A stretch of DNA of 64,000 nt from an uncultured Bryobacterales bacterium. Its GTDB lineage: Bacteria > Acidobacteriota > Terriglobia > Bryobacterales > Bryobacteraceae. Under the pieces are notes generated by a model. It had not been told where the DNA came from. It made no database searches and was given only the letters and a program-made list of their open reading frames with translations. How positions within the stretch are numbered: the first letter of the stretch is position 1; every line of letters begins with the position of its first letter. A program made the position numbers and the translations under genes. The stretch spans positions 1 to 64,000 of the forward strand of contig CALGAR010000132.1 in NCBI GenBank assembly GCA_937959285.1, given 5' to 3'. Shown here one piece after another: positions 45,204 through 53,940 of this stretch.

Positions 45204-46424
45204 TTAGCCCTTTCCCGCCGCGGTCGTTTCCACCTTGACCCGGGTTCCGTCGACGAGCTGCGACAGCTTGCTGGTCACCACACGGTCACCCGCCGCCACA
45301 GCGCCGCCTGGAATCTCGACCCAGTCCCCAAGCTCCACGCCGGGGTTCACGCGGTGCTCCCGCACCTTGTCGCCCTCGACCGTGAACAGCTTGGTAAGAC
45401 CGGCAACCGAGAAAAGCGCCCTTCGGGGCACCATCACAAACTTTGCGTCTTTTTCGACGATCAGCCTGACCTGAACAAAGCTCCCGGGGCGTAGCCTCTT
45501 GTCGGAATCGAGCAGCCTTGCCTCTACGGTGAGCGCTCGGGAGCGAGGATCAAGGGAGGGATTCAGCTCCCGCACAACGGCGCGAAATTCCTTGCCGGGG
45601 GCGGCATCCGTCGTAAAGACGAGCGACGTACCCAAGCGTACACTGCCAGTCGCCGGCTCCGGTACGTCGAACCGAAGCCGCATTGGATCCGTCTTAACGA
45701 CCGTCAGGATCGGAGTGTTCTCCTTGATGTACTGACCCGGCGACACGAGTTTCTCCGACACGGATCCGTCAAACGGCGCTCGCAGCACGGTGTCGCTCAG
45801 CCGCTTTTGCGCGAGCCGGACCTCGGCCTGAAGCGCCTGGATGTTGGCCAGTTGCGTCCTCAAGTCGTCCCGGGCCGCTTCATAGGCGGCCAGCCGGGCT
45901 CGATACGTCTTTTCGAGCTCTGTGTGGCGCTCTCGTGAAATATCGCCTGTCTTCAACAGCCTCTCGGCGCTTTCAAACTTGAACTTGGCGTCTTCAAGCT
46001 GCGCCTGCGCCTGCCGGATGGCAGGAGTCGACTCGGGAATCTTTTCCTGCTCCTTGGGATCCAGTCCGATGCGCGCGAGAGCCTGCGCAAGGGCCGCCCG
46101 AGCTCGGTCCAGTTGCAGAGACAGCTCTCGCGAGTCCAGTTCCGCAACAATTTGCCCCTTACGCACGCTTTGACCGAAATCGACATGAACCGCCGTGACG
46201 CGCCCCGGTACCTCCGAACTGATGGAAACAGTCTCATCCGGTAGCAGCGACCCCGTCACCGGGATGCTCCGAGGCATTATCCGGCTTTCAGCAACTGCGG
46301 TCTGCACTACGACCGGTTCGACTGTCTTCGCTGCTTCGGCCTTCGCCTCCGATGCCGGCGCCTTACTGCTGCAGCCCGACAGGTACATCAGTGCAAACAA
46401 CAAAGTGAGTGCGAGTATTTTCAT
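45204..46424 (-). CDS. AcrA-like membrane fusion lipoprotein
   Basis: A 406-residue adaptor with lipoprotein signal (LALTLLFALMYLSGC, Cys18). The split lipoyl domain (VHVDFGQSVRKGQIVAELDSREL and VLRAPFDGSVSEKLVSPGQYI) encloses a coiled-coil hairpin. It bridges the RND pump and the TolC-family channel. Its start is 19 nt after the TetR gene stop. Confidence 0.92.
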   Translation of the reverse strand: MKILALTLLFALMYLSGCSSKAPASEAKAEAAKTVEPVVVQTAVAESRIMPRSIPVTGSLLPDETVSISSEVPGRVTAVHVDFGQSVRKGQIVAELDSRELSLQLDRARAALAQALARIGLDPKEQEKIPESTPAIRQAQAQLEDAKFKFESAERLLKTGDISRERHTELEKTYRARLAAYEAARDDLRTQLANIQALQAEVRLAQKRLSDTVLRAPFDGSVSEKLVSPGQYIKENTPILTVVKTDPMRLRFDVPEPATGSVRLGTSLVFTTDAAPGKEFRAVVRELNPSLDPRSRALTVEARLLDSDKRLRPGSFVQVRLIVEKDAKFVMVPRRALFSVAGLTKLFTVEGDKVREHRVNPGVELGDWVEIPGGAVAAGDRVVTSKLSQLVDGTRVKVETTAAGKG

Positions 46425-46443
46425 AACAAGCTGCTTCTGGAAG

Positions 46444-47046
46444 CTACTCTTGAGGGTTCCTTATGCCGTCGAGGTAAATATCCACGAGTGCCGGAATCAC
46501 CGTTGACCGCGTCGCATGCAAATCAACGCACCGAAAGATGACGCCGTTAAGCGCATAGTGCGAGAACATTCCGATAAATGCCCGGGCGGCCAGCTCAGGA
46601 TCCATAGACTTCAGGACTCCCGCCTTCATCCGGCGCTCGATGTACTCCGCCACGATCCGCAAGAAAACGGTCGCCTGCCGTTCGTAGGAGAGTTCCGCAA
46701 GCTCATGCCCCTCCAGCCCGCTGAACAGCAGTAACCGCGAATAGGCCGGATCATCGCTGTACCAGTCGATGATCAGGTCCGCCAATTGGAGAAAGAAATT
46801 CCGGTCATCCTCCATCTGAAGGTAACGCTCCACACGCGACCGGAACTTCTCAAGTCCCTCCTGCGACTTCCTATCAATAATCGCGGTATACAAATCGCGT
46901 TTGGTCTGGAAATGTTGATACAGGACAGGCTCGGTGACGCCAACGGCGGCCGCCAGTTCTCGAGTGGTCGTTCCTCGGAACCCTTTCTCGGCAAAAAGCC
47001 TGACGGCAGCCTCCACAATCGCCGCCTTTCGCTCCTCGCTGCTCAT
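46444..47046 (-). CDS. TetR/AcrR-family repressor of the efflux operon
   Basis: A 200-residue regulator started at ATG 47046 (SSEERKAAIVEAAVRLFAEKG). The frame is open to 47133, but the promoter and operator boxes (47078-47133) would then lie inside the gene. The HTH is GTTTRELAAAVGVTEPVLYQHFQTKRDLY (recognition helix around residues 32-45). The C-terminal ligand domain is helical. As the first gene of the operon it probably autoregulates by binding the TTAG...CTAA boxes upstream. Inducer unknown. Confidence 0.9.
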   Translation of the reverse strand: MSSEERKAAIVEAAVRLFAEKGFRGTTTRELAAAVGVTEPVLYQHFQTKRDLYTAIIDRKSQEGLEKFRSRVERYLQMEDDRNFFLQLADLIIDWYSDDPAYSRLLLFSGLEGHELAELSYERQATVFLRIVAEYIERRMKAGVLKSMDPELAARAFIGMFSHYALNGVIFRCVDLHATRSTVIPALVDIYLDGIRNPQE

Positions 47047-47077
47047 GCGCTGGCGCACGGGTCCCTCACTCGCGTTA

Positions 47078-47155
47078 TTAGCGGACGCTAACATAGCGTT
47101 TACTAATATAGGGTCGGCCGGGCCGTAGATCAAGTAAATTTTTAGTGAATGCTAA
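47078..47155. promoter_or_regulatory. Three operator-like boxes upstream of the TetR gene
   Basis: Three 14-bp boxes match TTAGYRRAYGCTAA: TTAGCGGACGCTAA (47078-47091), ATAGCGTTTACTAA in reverse orientation with one mismatch (47093-47106), and TTAGTGAATGCTAA (47142-47155). The first two lie next to each other and form a 33-bp imperfect inverted repeat (47076-47108) over the -10 and start site. The third is upstream of the -35 and 135 bp before the divergent sugar-transferase start. Confidence 0.6.
47105..47133 (-). promoter_or_regulatory. Promoter of the TetR-efflux operon
   Basis: On the minus strand TTGATC (47128-47133) and TATATT (47105-47110) are separated by 17 bp, matching four and five positions of the sigma-70 hexamers. 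Transcription would start near 47098, inside the paired boxes, leaving about 50 nt of leader before ATG 47046. Confidence 0.6.
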
Positions 47156-47289
47156 CTTAATCGCCCGTAAAGCGAAGAAACGCAAGTAAATATTTTTAAA
47201 ATGAGGTGTGTAAACCTGTTCACGGTTGCGTGGTGGCCTACTGGCAGGCGGGGTTTTGCCTGTGGCATGATATCCTGTCTTCTCGGAAC

Positions 47290-48705
47290 GTGTTCAGTCG
47301 CCACCACCGAAAAGCCCGGCTCTTGTTCGGCCTTTCTGACGTACTTCTTACGGCGCTGGCGTTCGAGGCTGCGTATCAAACGCGCGTTGCGCTGGAGCTG
47401 GAGCGCGATTTCTATATCGTCCCTCCCGTTAAGGCGCTGTTGCTGGGCTTCAGCATCCTGGTCTGGGTGCTAAGCGGCCTCTGGCTGCATGTCTATGACC
47501 GGGTGCGTTCCGCTGCCCCCCGGGTCGTCTGCTCCGACCTTGTCCGGCAGTGCGCGGCGGCCGCGGCGAGCGTGGTGATCTTCCAATTTGCGCTCCGTCT
47601 GGACCTCAGCCGTCCCTTCCTTGGGTTCTTTGTTGTTTACAACTTCCTTTTTCTCTTGGTCTACCGATTCAGCGCGCGGAGCCTGGGCCGTGTCCTCCGA
47701 AGTCAGTTTGGAGCGCCGCACTACGTGATGGTGGTGGGTGTCGGCGACCGGGCCCGGTATATCGGGCGCCTATTGGAGGACGCCGCTGATTACGGCATCC
47801 GTCTGGCGGGATTTTTTGCTCCGCCTGGCGTGCCGGTGCAGAAGGAGATCCGGATTGGAGGCAAATACGACGTCTATCCGCTCTCAGAACTCCCGGAGCT
47901 GCTGCGCCGCCACGTGATCGACGAGATCATTTTTGCTCTCGATTCGCGGAATCTCTCGGACCTGGAGGATATCTTCCTGCTGTGCGACGAAGAAGGAGTT
48001 CGCACACAGGTATCGGTCGATTTCTTCCCGCACATCCACAGCCGCGTGTACCTGGACCGTCTTGGTCCGGCGCCCCTGCTGACCTTCTCAGCCACTCCTC
48101 ACGATGAAGTCCGCCTGATGCTGAAACGGGCGATTGATGTCGTGCTTGCAGCTTCCGCGCTGGTGCTTGCCGCCCCGTTTATGCTTTTGGTCGCTCTGTT
48201 GATCCGGTTGACGTCGCCGGGTCCGGTGATCTTCCGCCAGGTTCGCTGCGGATTCAATGGGCGCCGGTTCGTGTGCTACAAGTTCCGCTCCATGTGCTGG
48301 AACGCCGAGGAACTGAAGCCATCGGTGGCGCATCTGAACCAGAAGAAGACCGTATTCAAGATTCCCGATGACCCGCGTCTGACTAAGATTGGCCGGTGGC
48401 TGCGGAAGTTCTCGATCGATGAACTGCCGCAACTCTGGAACGTGCTCAAGGGCGATATGTCGCTAGTCGGACCGCGTCCGGCGATCCCGGAAGAGGTGGA
48501 GCAGTATCAGAGGTGGCAGCGGCGACGCTTGCGGATGCGTCCCGGGCTCACGTGTCTTTGGGCGCTAGCCGGACGGGATACTCTTGATTTCGAGTCCTGG
48601 ATGAAGCTCGACATGCAGTATATCGACAACTGGTCGCTGGCGCTCGATTGGAACATCATGCTGCGAACGATTCCACGCGTGCTGACGGGAAAAGGAGCTC
48701 ACTAA
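47290..48705 (+). CDS. Exopolysaccharide-initiating polyprenyl glycosylphosphotransferase
   Basis: A 471-residue membrane enzyme that transfers sugar-1-phosphate to undecaprenyl phosphate at the start of polysaccharide synthesis. GTG 47290 is chosen as start because the homologous sequence begins at FSRHHRKARLLFGLSDVLL; GTG 47206 would add 28 residues of poor character. Four or five N-terminal membrane segments are followed by a Rossmann-like CoA-binding-3 domain (VMVVGVGDRARYIGRLLED). The catalytic Bac_transf domain follows (KRAIDVVLAASALVLAAPF, PGPVIFRQVRCG, FRSM, DELPQLWNVLKGDMSLVGPRP). The next gene begins 5 nt after its stop. Confidence 0.9.
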   Translation: MFSRHHRKARLLFGLSDVLLTALAFEAAYQTRVALELERDFYIVPPVKALLLGFSILVWVLSGLWLHVYDRVRSAAPRVVCSDLVRQCAAAAASVVIFQFALRLDLSRPFLGFFVVYNFLFLLVYRFSARSLGRVLRSQFGAPHYVMVVGVGDRARYIGRLLEDAADYGIRLAGFFAPPGVPVQKEIRIGGKYDVYPLSELPELLRRHVIDEIIFALDSRNLSDLEDIFLLCDEEGVRTQVSVDFFPHIHSRVYLDRLGPAPLLTFSATPHDEVRLMLKRAIDVVLAASALVLAAPFMLLVALLIRLTSPGPVIFRQVRCGFNGRRFVCYKFRSMCWNAEELKPSVAHLNQKKTVFKIPDDPRLTKIGRWLRKFSIDELPQLWNVLKGDMSLVGPRPAIPEEVEQYQRWQRRRLRMRPGLTCLWALAGRDTLDFESWMKLDMQYIDNWSLALDWNIMLRTIPRVLTGKGAH

Positions 48706-48709
48706 GCCC

Positions 48710-49327
48710 ATGCATCTGGTGCCTACCACCGAAGAGGTCGTCAAGCTTTTGCGGGAGACCGGGGCGCTGCGCGACGGCTACTTCGAATATCCGAACGGGC
48801 TGCGGTCCACGCAGTACCTTCAAGTAGCGCTGGCGATGCGCTACTACCAGGTTGCGAAGACGTTAAGCGTGGGGCTTAGCAGGCTGGTGCGGGCGAATCC
48901 GGAGATCCGCGCAATCATTCCGGAGCTTTCGATCGTCGCGCCTGCGACCGGAGGGCTTCCTGTCGCCTACGGAGTATGCGAAGCGCTTCAAGCCCGGCAG
49001 GTGTACTGGGCAGAACGCGAGGATCCGAATCAGCCTTTACGCTTCCGGCAGTATCTGGAACAGGTCAAGGGCGAGAAGGTGCTGCTGGTGGATGACATTC
49101 TGCGGACAGGCAGGAAGATCACCGAGCTTCGCAATCTGGTTGAATCGAACGGGGCTGAGGTGGTCGGGCTCGCTGTTGTCGTTTATCAGCCGGCGCCTAA
49201 AATGACCCTGGACCTGAGCTTGCTTCCGTTTCCGTTCTACTACCTTGTTCAGCTCGATGCGCATTACGTGAGTGACGCGGACCAGTGGGAGAGCCGCGGG
49301 ATTCACGTCGAAAAAGTCTGGGTCTAA
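48710..49327 (+). CDS. PyrE-like orotate phosphoribosyltransferase family protein
   Basis: A 205-residue type I phosphoribosyltransferase. The PRPP loop VLLVDDILRTGRKI and the N-terminal LRETGALRDGYFEYPNG pattern match the OPRT family. Whether it performs pyrimidine synthesis or another transfer is unclear: it is not with other pyr genes but directly downstream of a polysaccharide initiator. Confidence 0.82.
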   Translation: MHLVPTTEEVVKLLRETGALRDGYFEYPNGLRSTQYLQVALAMRYYQVAKTLSVGLSRLVRANPEIRAIIPELSIVAPATGGLPVAYGVCEALQARQVYWAEREDPNQPLRFRQYLEQVKGEKVLLVDDILRTGRKITELRNLVESNGAEVVGLAVVVYQPAPKMTLDLSLLPFPFYYLVQLDAHYVSDADQWESRGIHVEKVWV

Positions 49328-49359
49328 ATCCCGAGTAACACCGACCTCCGTTCACGGGT

Positions 49360-50478
49360 ATGATGGCTGCTATGCGAAGCTGCCTCGTCGTGCTTTTCAT
49401 TGCAGCCATGAACGTCTGGTCTGCGGACCCCATCCGCTTCCAGATGCAGGAGATCGCGACCGGACTGGGGGTCGTGTACGCTGTCACAACGGCGGATGTC
49501 AACGGCGACGGTAAGGCTGACATCGTTGTCATCAACAACCATCAGCTCCTTTGGTTCGAAAATCCCACCTGGACAAAGCACGTCGTTACCGAACGTGTCA
49601 CAGAGCGTGACAACGTCGCGGTCGCTCCCTGGGACATCAATCGTGATGGGAAAGTGGATTTTGCCCTCGGTGCGGACTGGCAGCCCACCAATACGAGTTC
49701 CGGGGGATCGCTCCACTGGGTGACGAATCAGGGACAGGTTCACAATATCGGCAGCGAGCCGACGCTCCACCGCATCCGCTGGATTGATGTGGATGGAGAC
49801 CGTCGGCCCGAGCTGGTCGTCGTCCCCCTCCATGGAAGAGGCACCACGGCAGCGGATTGGACGAAGGGCCCGGGTGCGCGAATTCTCGTCTACCGAGTAC
49901 CTTCGGCCCCGGCAACGGAAGCATGGCCTGTCGAGGTTGCTGACGATTCGCTGCACATCATTCACAACTTCATAGGGGTTGGGCGGGAGATCTGGGTTGC
50001 CAGCGCCGAGGGGGTATACGCGCTTGAGCGCAATCGGGAAGGGAAGTGGCTCAAGCGTCTGATTGGAGAGGGAAAGCCTGGTGAAATCAAGATGGGGCGG
50101 GTGAAGGGAAAGCGCCATCTCGCCACCGTTGAACCCTGGCACGGAAACAGCATCGTCCTCTATGAAGAGGGCAACACGCCGTGGCAGCGAAAGGTCGTTG
50201 AGCAGAACCTGAATCAGGCGCACGCCCTTGGATGGGGCGACTTTGATCGTGACGGCAATGACGAGCTTGTGGTCGGCTGGCGCGGAAAGCCCTGGGGGCT
50301 CGCCCTTTATCGTTTCACCGGGACCGAGTGGACGAAGTTCATGATCGACGACGGCGTGGCGGTGGAAGATGTCGCAGTCGAAGACCTGAACGGCGACGGG
50401 CTTCCGGAAGTAATCGCCGGCGGAAGAGCGACTTCGAATATTCGAATCTATTGGCCTGGCGCTGCGCCACGGAACTAA
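49360..50478 (+). CDS. Exported FG-GAP/VCBS repeat protein
   Basis: A 372-residue protein with signal peptide (RSCLVVLFIAAMNVWSA; Met5 at 49372 is an alternative start). It has repeated Ca-binding FG-GAP motifs: TADVNGDGKADIVV, DINRDGKVDFALG, DVDGDRRPELVVV, DFDRDGNDELVVGW and DLNGDGLPEVIAGG, giving a beta-propeller. Likely secreted or periplasmic; ligand unknown. Confidence 0.85.
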   Translation: MMAAMRSCLVVLFIAAMNVWSADPIRFQMQEIATGLGVVYAVTTADVNGDGKADIVVINNHQLLWFENPTWTKHVVTERVTERDNVAVAPWDINRDGKVDFALGADWQPTNTSSGGSLHWVTNQGQVHNIGSEPTLHRIRWIDVDGDRRPELVVVPLHGRGTTAADWTKGPGARILVYRVPSAPATEAWPVEVADDSLHIIHNFIGVGREIWVASAEGVYALERNREGKWLKRLIGEGKPGEIKMGRVKGKRHLATVEPWHGNSIVLYEEGNTPWQRKVVEQNLNQAHALGWGDFDRDGNDELVVGWRGKPWGLALYRFTGTEWTKFMIDDGVAVEDVAVEDLNGDGLPEVIAGGRATSNIRIYWPGAAPRN

Positions 50479-50663
50479 GGCGTCCGTTCGAACTGGTACC
50501 TTCCCTTCGCGTTAGATTCTCCTAGAAATTTGCCGAAAGATCCGGGTCCGTTGCGAGTCATACGGCATGAGTAAGCCCGGGAGGTGGGGTTAGCGCGCTC
50601 TCTTTGCGCGCCGCAGTGGTAATGCGGCCTTTCCACGCCCGTCAGGCGGTTCATGGGGGCAGT

Positions 50664-51626
50664 ATGGCTATTCAGGACGTTGAAACACAACACCGTACGG
50701 AAGGAAGAGGCTCCGTCCCGCAGGGGCGCCCGGCCGGTGGCGGGAAAGCGGGCGGGCTGCAAAGAGGACGGTCCGAAAACGACGAATTCGTGGCGCGCGC
50801 GCTGGGCGCGTTTGGCGTCGGCCTGGGGCTTGCCCAATTTCTGTCGCCGAAGCGAGTCGGCCGAATGATCGGAGTCGGCAGAGCGCATAGCGCCAGTCTA
50901 CGGTTGATGGGCGTACGCGAGATTGCGAGCGGCATCAGTATTCTTCGGAGTGATCAGCCAACAAACCTGCTTTGGATGAGAGTCGGCGGAGATTTGCTGG
51001 ATCTTGCACTCCTTAGCGCCGCCCTGAAATCGCGAGGAACATCCCGTGCACGGGTTGCCGCGGCTACTGCCGCGGTTGCCGGCGTTACCGCGCTCGACCT
51101 GCTTTACACCGGGCAGCTGAGCAGCTGGCTGGAGCGGGGGCCGGTCCGGGTGAGCAAGAGCATCGCCGTCAACCGGACGCCGGAAGAATGCTACCGGTTC
51201 TGGCAGGACTTCGAGAAGTTCCCAAACTTCATGAAGCACGTCAAGTCGGTGCGCCGGACCGGCAATCAGCGCTCCCATTGGGTTATGGAAGGACTTGGCG
51301 GCAGGATCGTGGAATGGGACGCAGAAACAACGCAGGACACTCCGAATCAAGCGATCAGCTGGCGAACCGTCGAGGGATCAAAAGTCCATCATTCGTGCCT
51401 GGTGACCTTCCAGCCGGCTCCGGGCGGCCGTGGAACGATCATCCGCGCTGACCTCGAATACGACGTGCCCGGAGGGCGGGCATCCTCCTTTGTCGCCAGC
51501 CTTTTTGGCAGGGAGCCGGGACAGGAAATCATGAGGGATCTCCGGCGCTGCAAGCAGTTGCTTGAGACAGGAGAGGTTGCCACTACGGAGGGACAGCCTT
51601 CGGGGGCAAGAGTCATCGGCCATTGA
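50664..51626 (+). CDS. Membrane-associated SRPBCC (polyketide cyclase-like) protein
   Basis: A 320-residue protein started at ATG 50664, with GGGGGC upstream. The N-terminal part (about 45-160) has hydrophobic stretches (LGAFGVGLGLAQFL, AAATAAVAGVTALDLLY), typical of the small membrane domain paired with SRPBCC. The C-terminal half (about 165-300) is SRPBCC: VSKSIAVNRTPEECYRFWQDFEKFPNFMKHV. Its function is unknown. The alcohol dehydrogenase starts 24 nt later and is probably co-transcribed; this pair is common in soil bacteria. Confidence 0.85.
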   Translation: MAIQDVETQHRTEGRGSVPQGRPAGGGKAGGLQRGRSENDEFVARALGAFGVGLGLAQFLSPKRVGRMIGVGRAHSASLRLMGVREIASGISILRSDQPTNLLWMRVGGDLLDLALLSAALKSRGTSRARVAAATAAVAGVTALDLLYTGQLSSWLERGPVRVSKSIAVNRTPEECYRFWQDFEKFPNFMKHVKSVRRTGNQRSHWVMEGLGGRIVEWDAETTQDTPNQAISWRTVEGSKVHHSCLVTFQPAPGGRGTIIRADLEYDVPGGRASSFVASLFGREPGQEIMRDLRRCKQLLETGEVATTEGQPSGARVIGH

Positions 51627-51650
51627 GGGATCATCGGGAGGATCACAGAG

Positions 51651-52868
51651 ATGAAAGCGGTATGCTGGCGCGGAAAGCACGACGTGCGAGTCGAGGATGT
51701 TCCCGAGCCCAAAATTTTGAATCCCCGAGACGCCATCATCAAGGTCACGTCAACGGCGATCTGCGGATCCGACCTGCATCTCTACAACGGCTTCGTTCCG
51801 GGCATGCTGCCTGGCGATATCCTCGGCCATGAATTCATGGGAGAAGTCGTCGAGGTAGGAAGCGTGGTCCGAAACCTGAAGGCCGGCGACCGGGTTGTCG
51901 TGCCTTTCCCGATCGCCTGCGGCAGTTGCTTTTCTTGCCAACGAGGGTTGTTCTCGGTATGCGAAAACTCGAATCCGAACGCCTGGATGGCGGAAAAGCT
52001 ATGGGGACACTCCCCGTCCGGCATCTTCGGCTACAGCCATCTGCTCGGAGGGTACGCGGGCGGGCAAGCGGAGTACGTACGTGTTCCCTTTGCCGACGTG
52101 GGGCCGATCAAGGTAGACAGCGGCCTTTCCGACGACAAAGTGCTCTTCCTGTCGGACATCTTTCCCACCGCCTACATGGCTGCGGAAGCCTGCAATATCC
52201 AGCGAGGCGACACGATCGCGGTTTGGGGATGCGGTCCGGTCGGTCTGCTGGCGATCAAGTGCGCTTTCCTACTCGGGGCGGAGCGCGTCATCGCCATCGA
52301 TCACATTCCCGAACGTCTGCGCATGGCGAGGGAACATTGCGGGGCAGAGACGATCAACTTTGAAGAAGCCGACGTTTACGACGTACTGATGCTGGCGACA
52401 GGAGGCCGGGGACCGGATGCCTGCATCGACGCAGTGGGCATGGAGGCCCACGTCCACGGAGTAATCGGGAGATACGATCGCGTCAAGCAGGCAATGATGC
52501 TCGAGACCGACCGTCCGCAAGCCTTGCGCCAGGCGATCCGGGCTTGCTGCAACGGCGGCACCGTGTCTGTGCCCGGCGTGTACGGCGGATTTATTGACAA
52601 GGTGCCGATGGGCTCCGTGATGAACCGGTCTCTCACCATCAAGACCGGACAGACCCACGTGCAGCGTTACATGCGACCCTTACTGGAGAGGATCGAAAGG
52701 GGAGACATCGATCCGAGTTTCATCATTACCCACCGCGTTGCCCTCGACGATGCTCCTTGGGCCTACGATACCTTTCTGAAGAAGCAGGATAGCTGCATCA
52801 AAGTTGTCATGAAGACCAATGGCCTCGCGAGTTCCCGGCAGACCGGGAGTGAGGTAGCGCCAGGATAA
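51651..52868 (+). CDS. Zinc-dependent alcohol/formaldehyde dehydrogenase-like MDR protein
   Basis: A 405-residue medium-chain dehydrogenase. The catalytic zinc ligands Cys38, His60, Glu61 are present (AICGSDLH, GHEF) and the structural zinc cysteines are Cys90, Cys93, Cys96 and Cys104. The NAD-binding motif is AVWGCGPVGLLAIKCA. The sequence most resembles glutathione-independent formaldehyde dehydrogenase-like proteins; substrate uncertain. GGGAGG precedes the ATG. Confidence 0.92.
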   Translation: MKAVCWRGKHDVRVEDVPEPKILNPRDAIIKVTSTAICGSDLHLYNGFVPGMLPGDILGHEFMGEVVEVGSVVRNLKAGDRVVVPFPIACGSCFSCQRGLFSVCENSNPNAWMAEKLWGHSPSGIFGYSHLLGGYAGGQAEYVRVPFADVGPIKVDSGLSDDKVLFLSDIFPTAYMAAEACNIQRGDTIAVWGCGPVGLLAIKCAFLLGAERVIAIDHIPERLRMAREHCGAETINFEEADVYDVLMLATGGRGPDACIDAVGMEAHVHGVIGRYDRVKQAMMLETDRPQALRQAIRACCNGGTVSVPGVYGGFIDKVPMGSVMNRSLTIKTGQTHVQRYMRPLLERIERGDIDPSFIITHRVALDDAPWAYDTFLKKQDSCIKVVMKTNGLASSRQTGSEVAPG

Positions 52869-52873
52869 AGCCG

Positions 52874-53839
52874 CTACTTACTCGAGGGCTTCCACCCCGG
52901 CGTCTTGACTCTCAGGCTCCACAAGTTCCCGCCTGCGGTGATGTAGAGGGTCTTTCGATCAGATCCTCCGAACGCGCAGTTTGTCACTTCGTCGTCCGGG
53001 ATTGCTATGAAGTCGATCTGCTTTCCCTCTGGCGAAAGGATGTAGACGCCGCCCTTAAATTCGTCGACCGTCTCATAGCGGGAAGGCTTGTTGCGTCCTG
53101 CCGCGACGTAGAGGAGTCCGTTCTCGTCCGCCTTCAGTCCATCCGGACCTCGCCCGGTCTTCCAGTCAAAGATCATCTTGCGGCTGGCGGGATCAATGGA
53201 GCCGTCACTTTTCAAACGGAATCGCCACAGCTTGCGCGCGCCGCCGGGAGTATTGTTGTTGTTATCGGCCACATAGAGGTACCTATCTCCCGCTGATACC
53301 AGGATCCCATTCGGACGGTCCACCTCGTGGGCCATGATTCGCGTCACCTTTCCTGGTGCATCGATCCGGTAGACCCCTTCCACCAGTTTCCCGTCCTTGT
53401 CCCGCATCTTCATGTCATCGCGGTTTCCGTACCGCGGATCGGTGAAGTAGATTCTGCCCTTGGAATCGATGGTCAGATCGTTGGGGGAGTTGAAAGGCAT
53501 GCCCTGGTACTGGTCCGCCATTACGGTCGTGCTTCCATCGGGTTCAATGCGTACGACCCGGCGGTTTCTGGCTTCGCAAACCACCAGCCGCCCCTGGTGG
53601 TCAAAGAGCAGTCCGTTGGCGCCGGCCGCCGCCTCGCGAAATACGGTCACGCGGCCCGACGCATCGCGTCGGCTGATGCCGTTCTTGCCCGTAAAGTAGA
53701 GCGTTCCCTTGCCGTCCCACGCAGGTCCTTCGCCCGCGCCCACATTGGGTTCGCGGGCCGGTTTCTCACCGGGAATCAACGGCGAGTCTGCGGCGTAGAG
53801 GGCAATCGAAAGTACGAGAGCAGGGAAGACGAATCGCAT
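52874..53839 (-). CDS. Exported SMP-30/gluconolactonase-like beta-propeller protein
   Basis: A 321-residue protein started at Met11 of the open frame, where a signal peptide begins (RFVFPALVLSIALYA). The propeller repeats include GEGPAWDGKGTLYFTG, GLLFDHQGRLVVCEARN, SPNDLTIDSKGRIYFTDPRYG and PDGLKADENGLLYVAA. The SPNDL and GLKADENG segments carry expected metal-site residues of lactonases. Probably a periplasmic lactone hydrolase; not assigned to a pathway. It converges on the alcohol dehydrogenase, whose stop lies 6 nt away. Confidence 0.88.
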   Translation of the reverse strand: MRFVFPALVLSIALYAADSPLIPGEKPAREPNVGAGEGPAWDGKGTLYFTGKNGISRRDASGRVTVFREAAAGANGLLFDHQGRLVVCEARNRRVVRIEPDGSTTVMADQYQGMPFNSPNDLTIDSKGRIYFTDPRYGNRDDMKMRDKDGKLVEGVYRIDAPGKVTRIMAHEVDRPNGILVSAGDRYLYVADNNNNTPGGARKLWRFRLKSDGSIDPASRKMIFDWKTGRGPDGLKADENGLLYVAAGRNKPSRYETVDEFKGGVYILSPEGKQIDFIAIPDDEVTNCAFGGSDRKTLYITAGGNLWSLRVKTPGWKPSSK

Positions 53840-53940
53840 AACTGGATCCAAACGCCACGACTTTATCAAAGGCGTGCAATTTAGGCTACACTTTTAACTC
53901 GTTTGAATACATAATGAACTGAGCAGAGCAGGAGCGCCTA

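Noticed and set aside
50593..50611. GCGCGC-TCTCTTT-GCGCGC hairpin before the SRPBCC gene
   Set aside because: A stem of 6 bp without a following T run; it does not fit a rho-independent terminator and no other role is supported.
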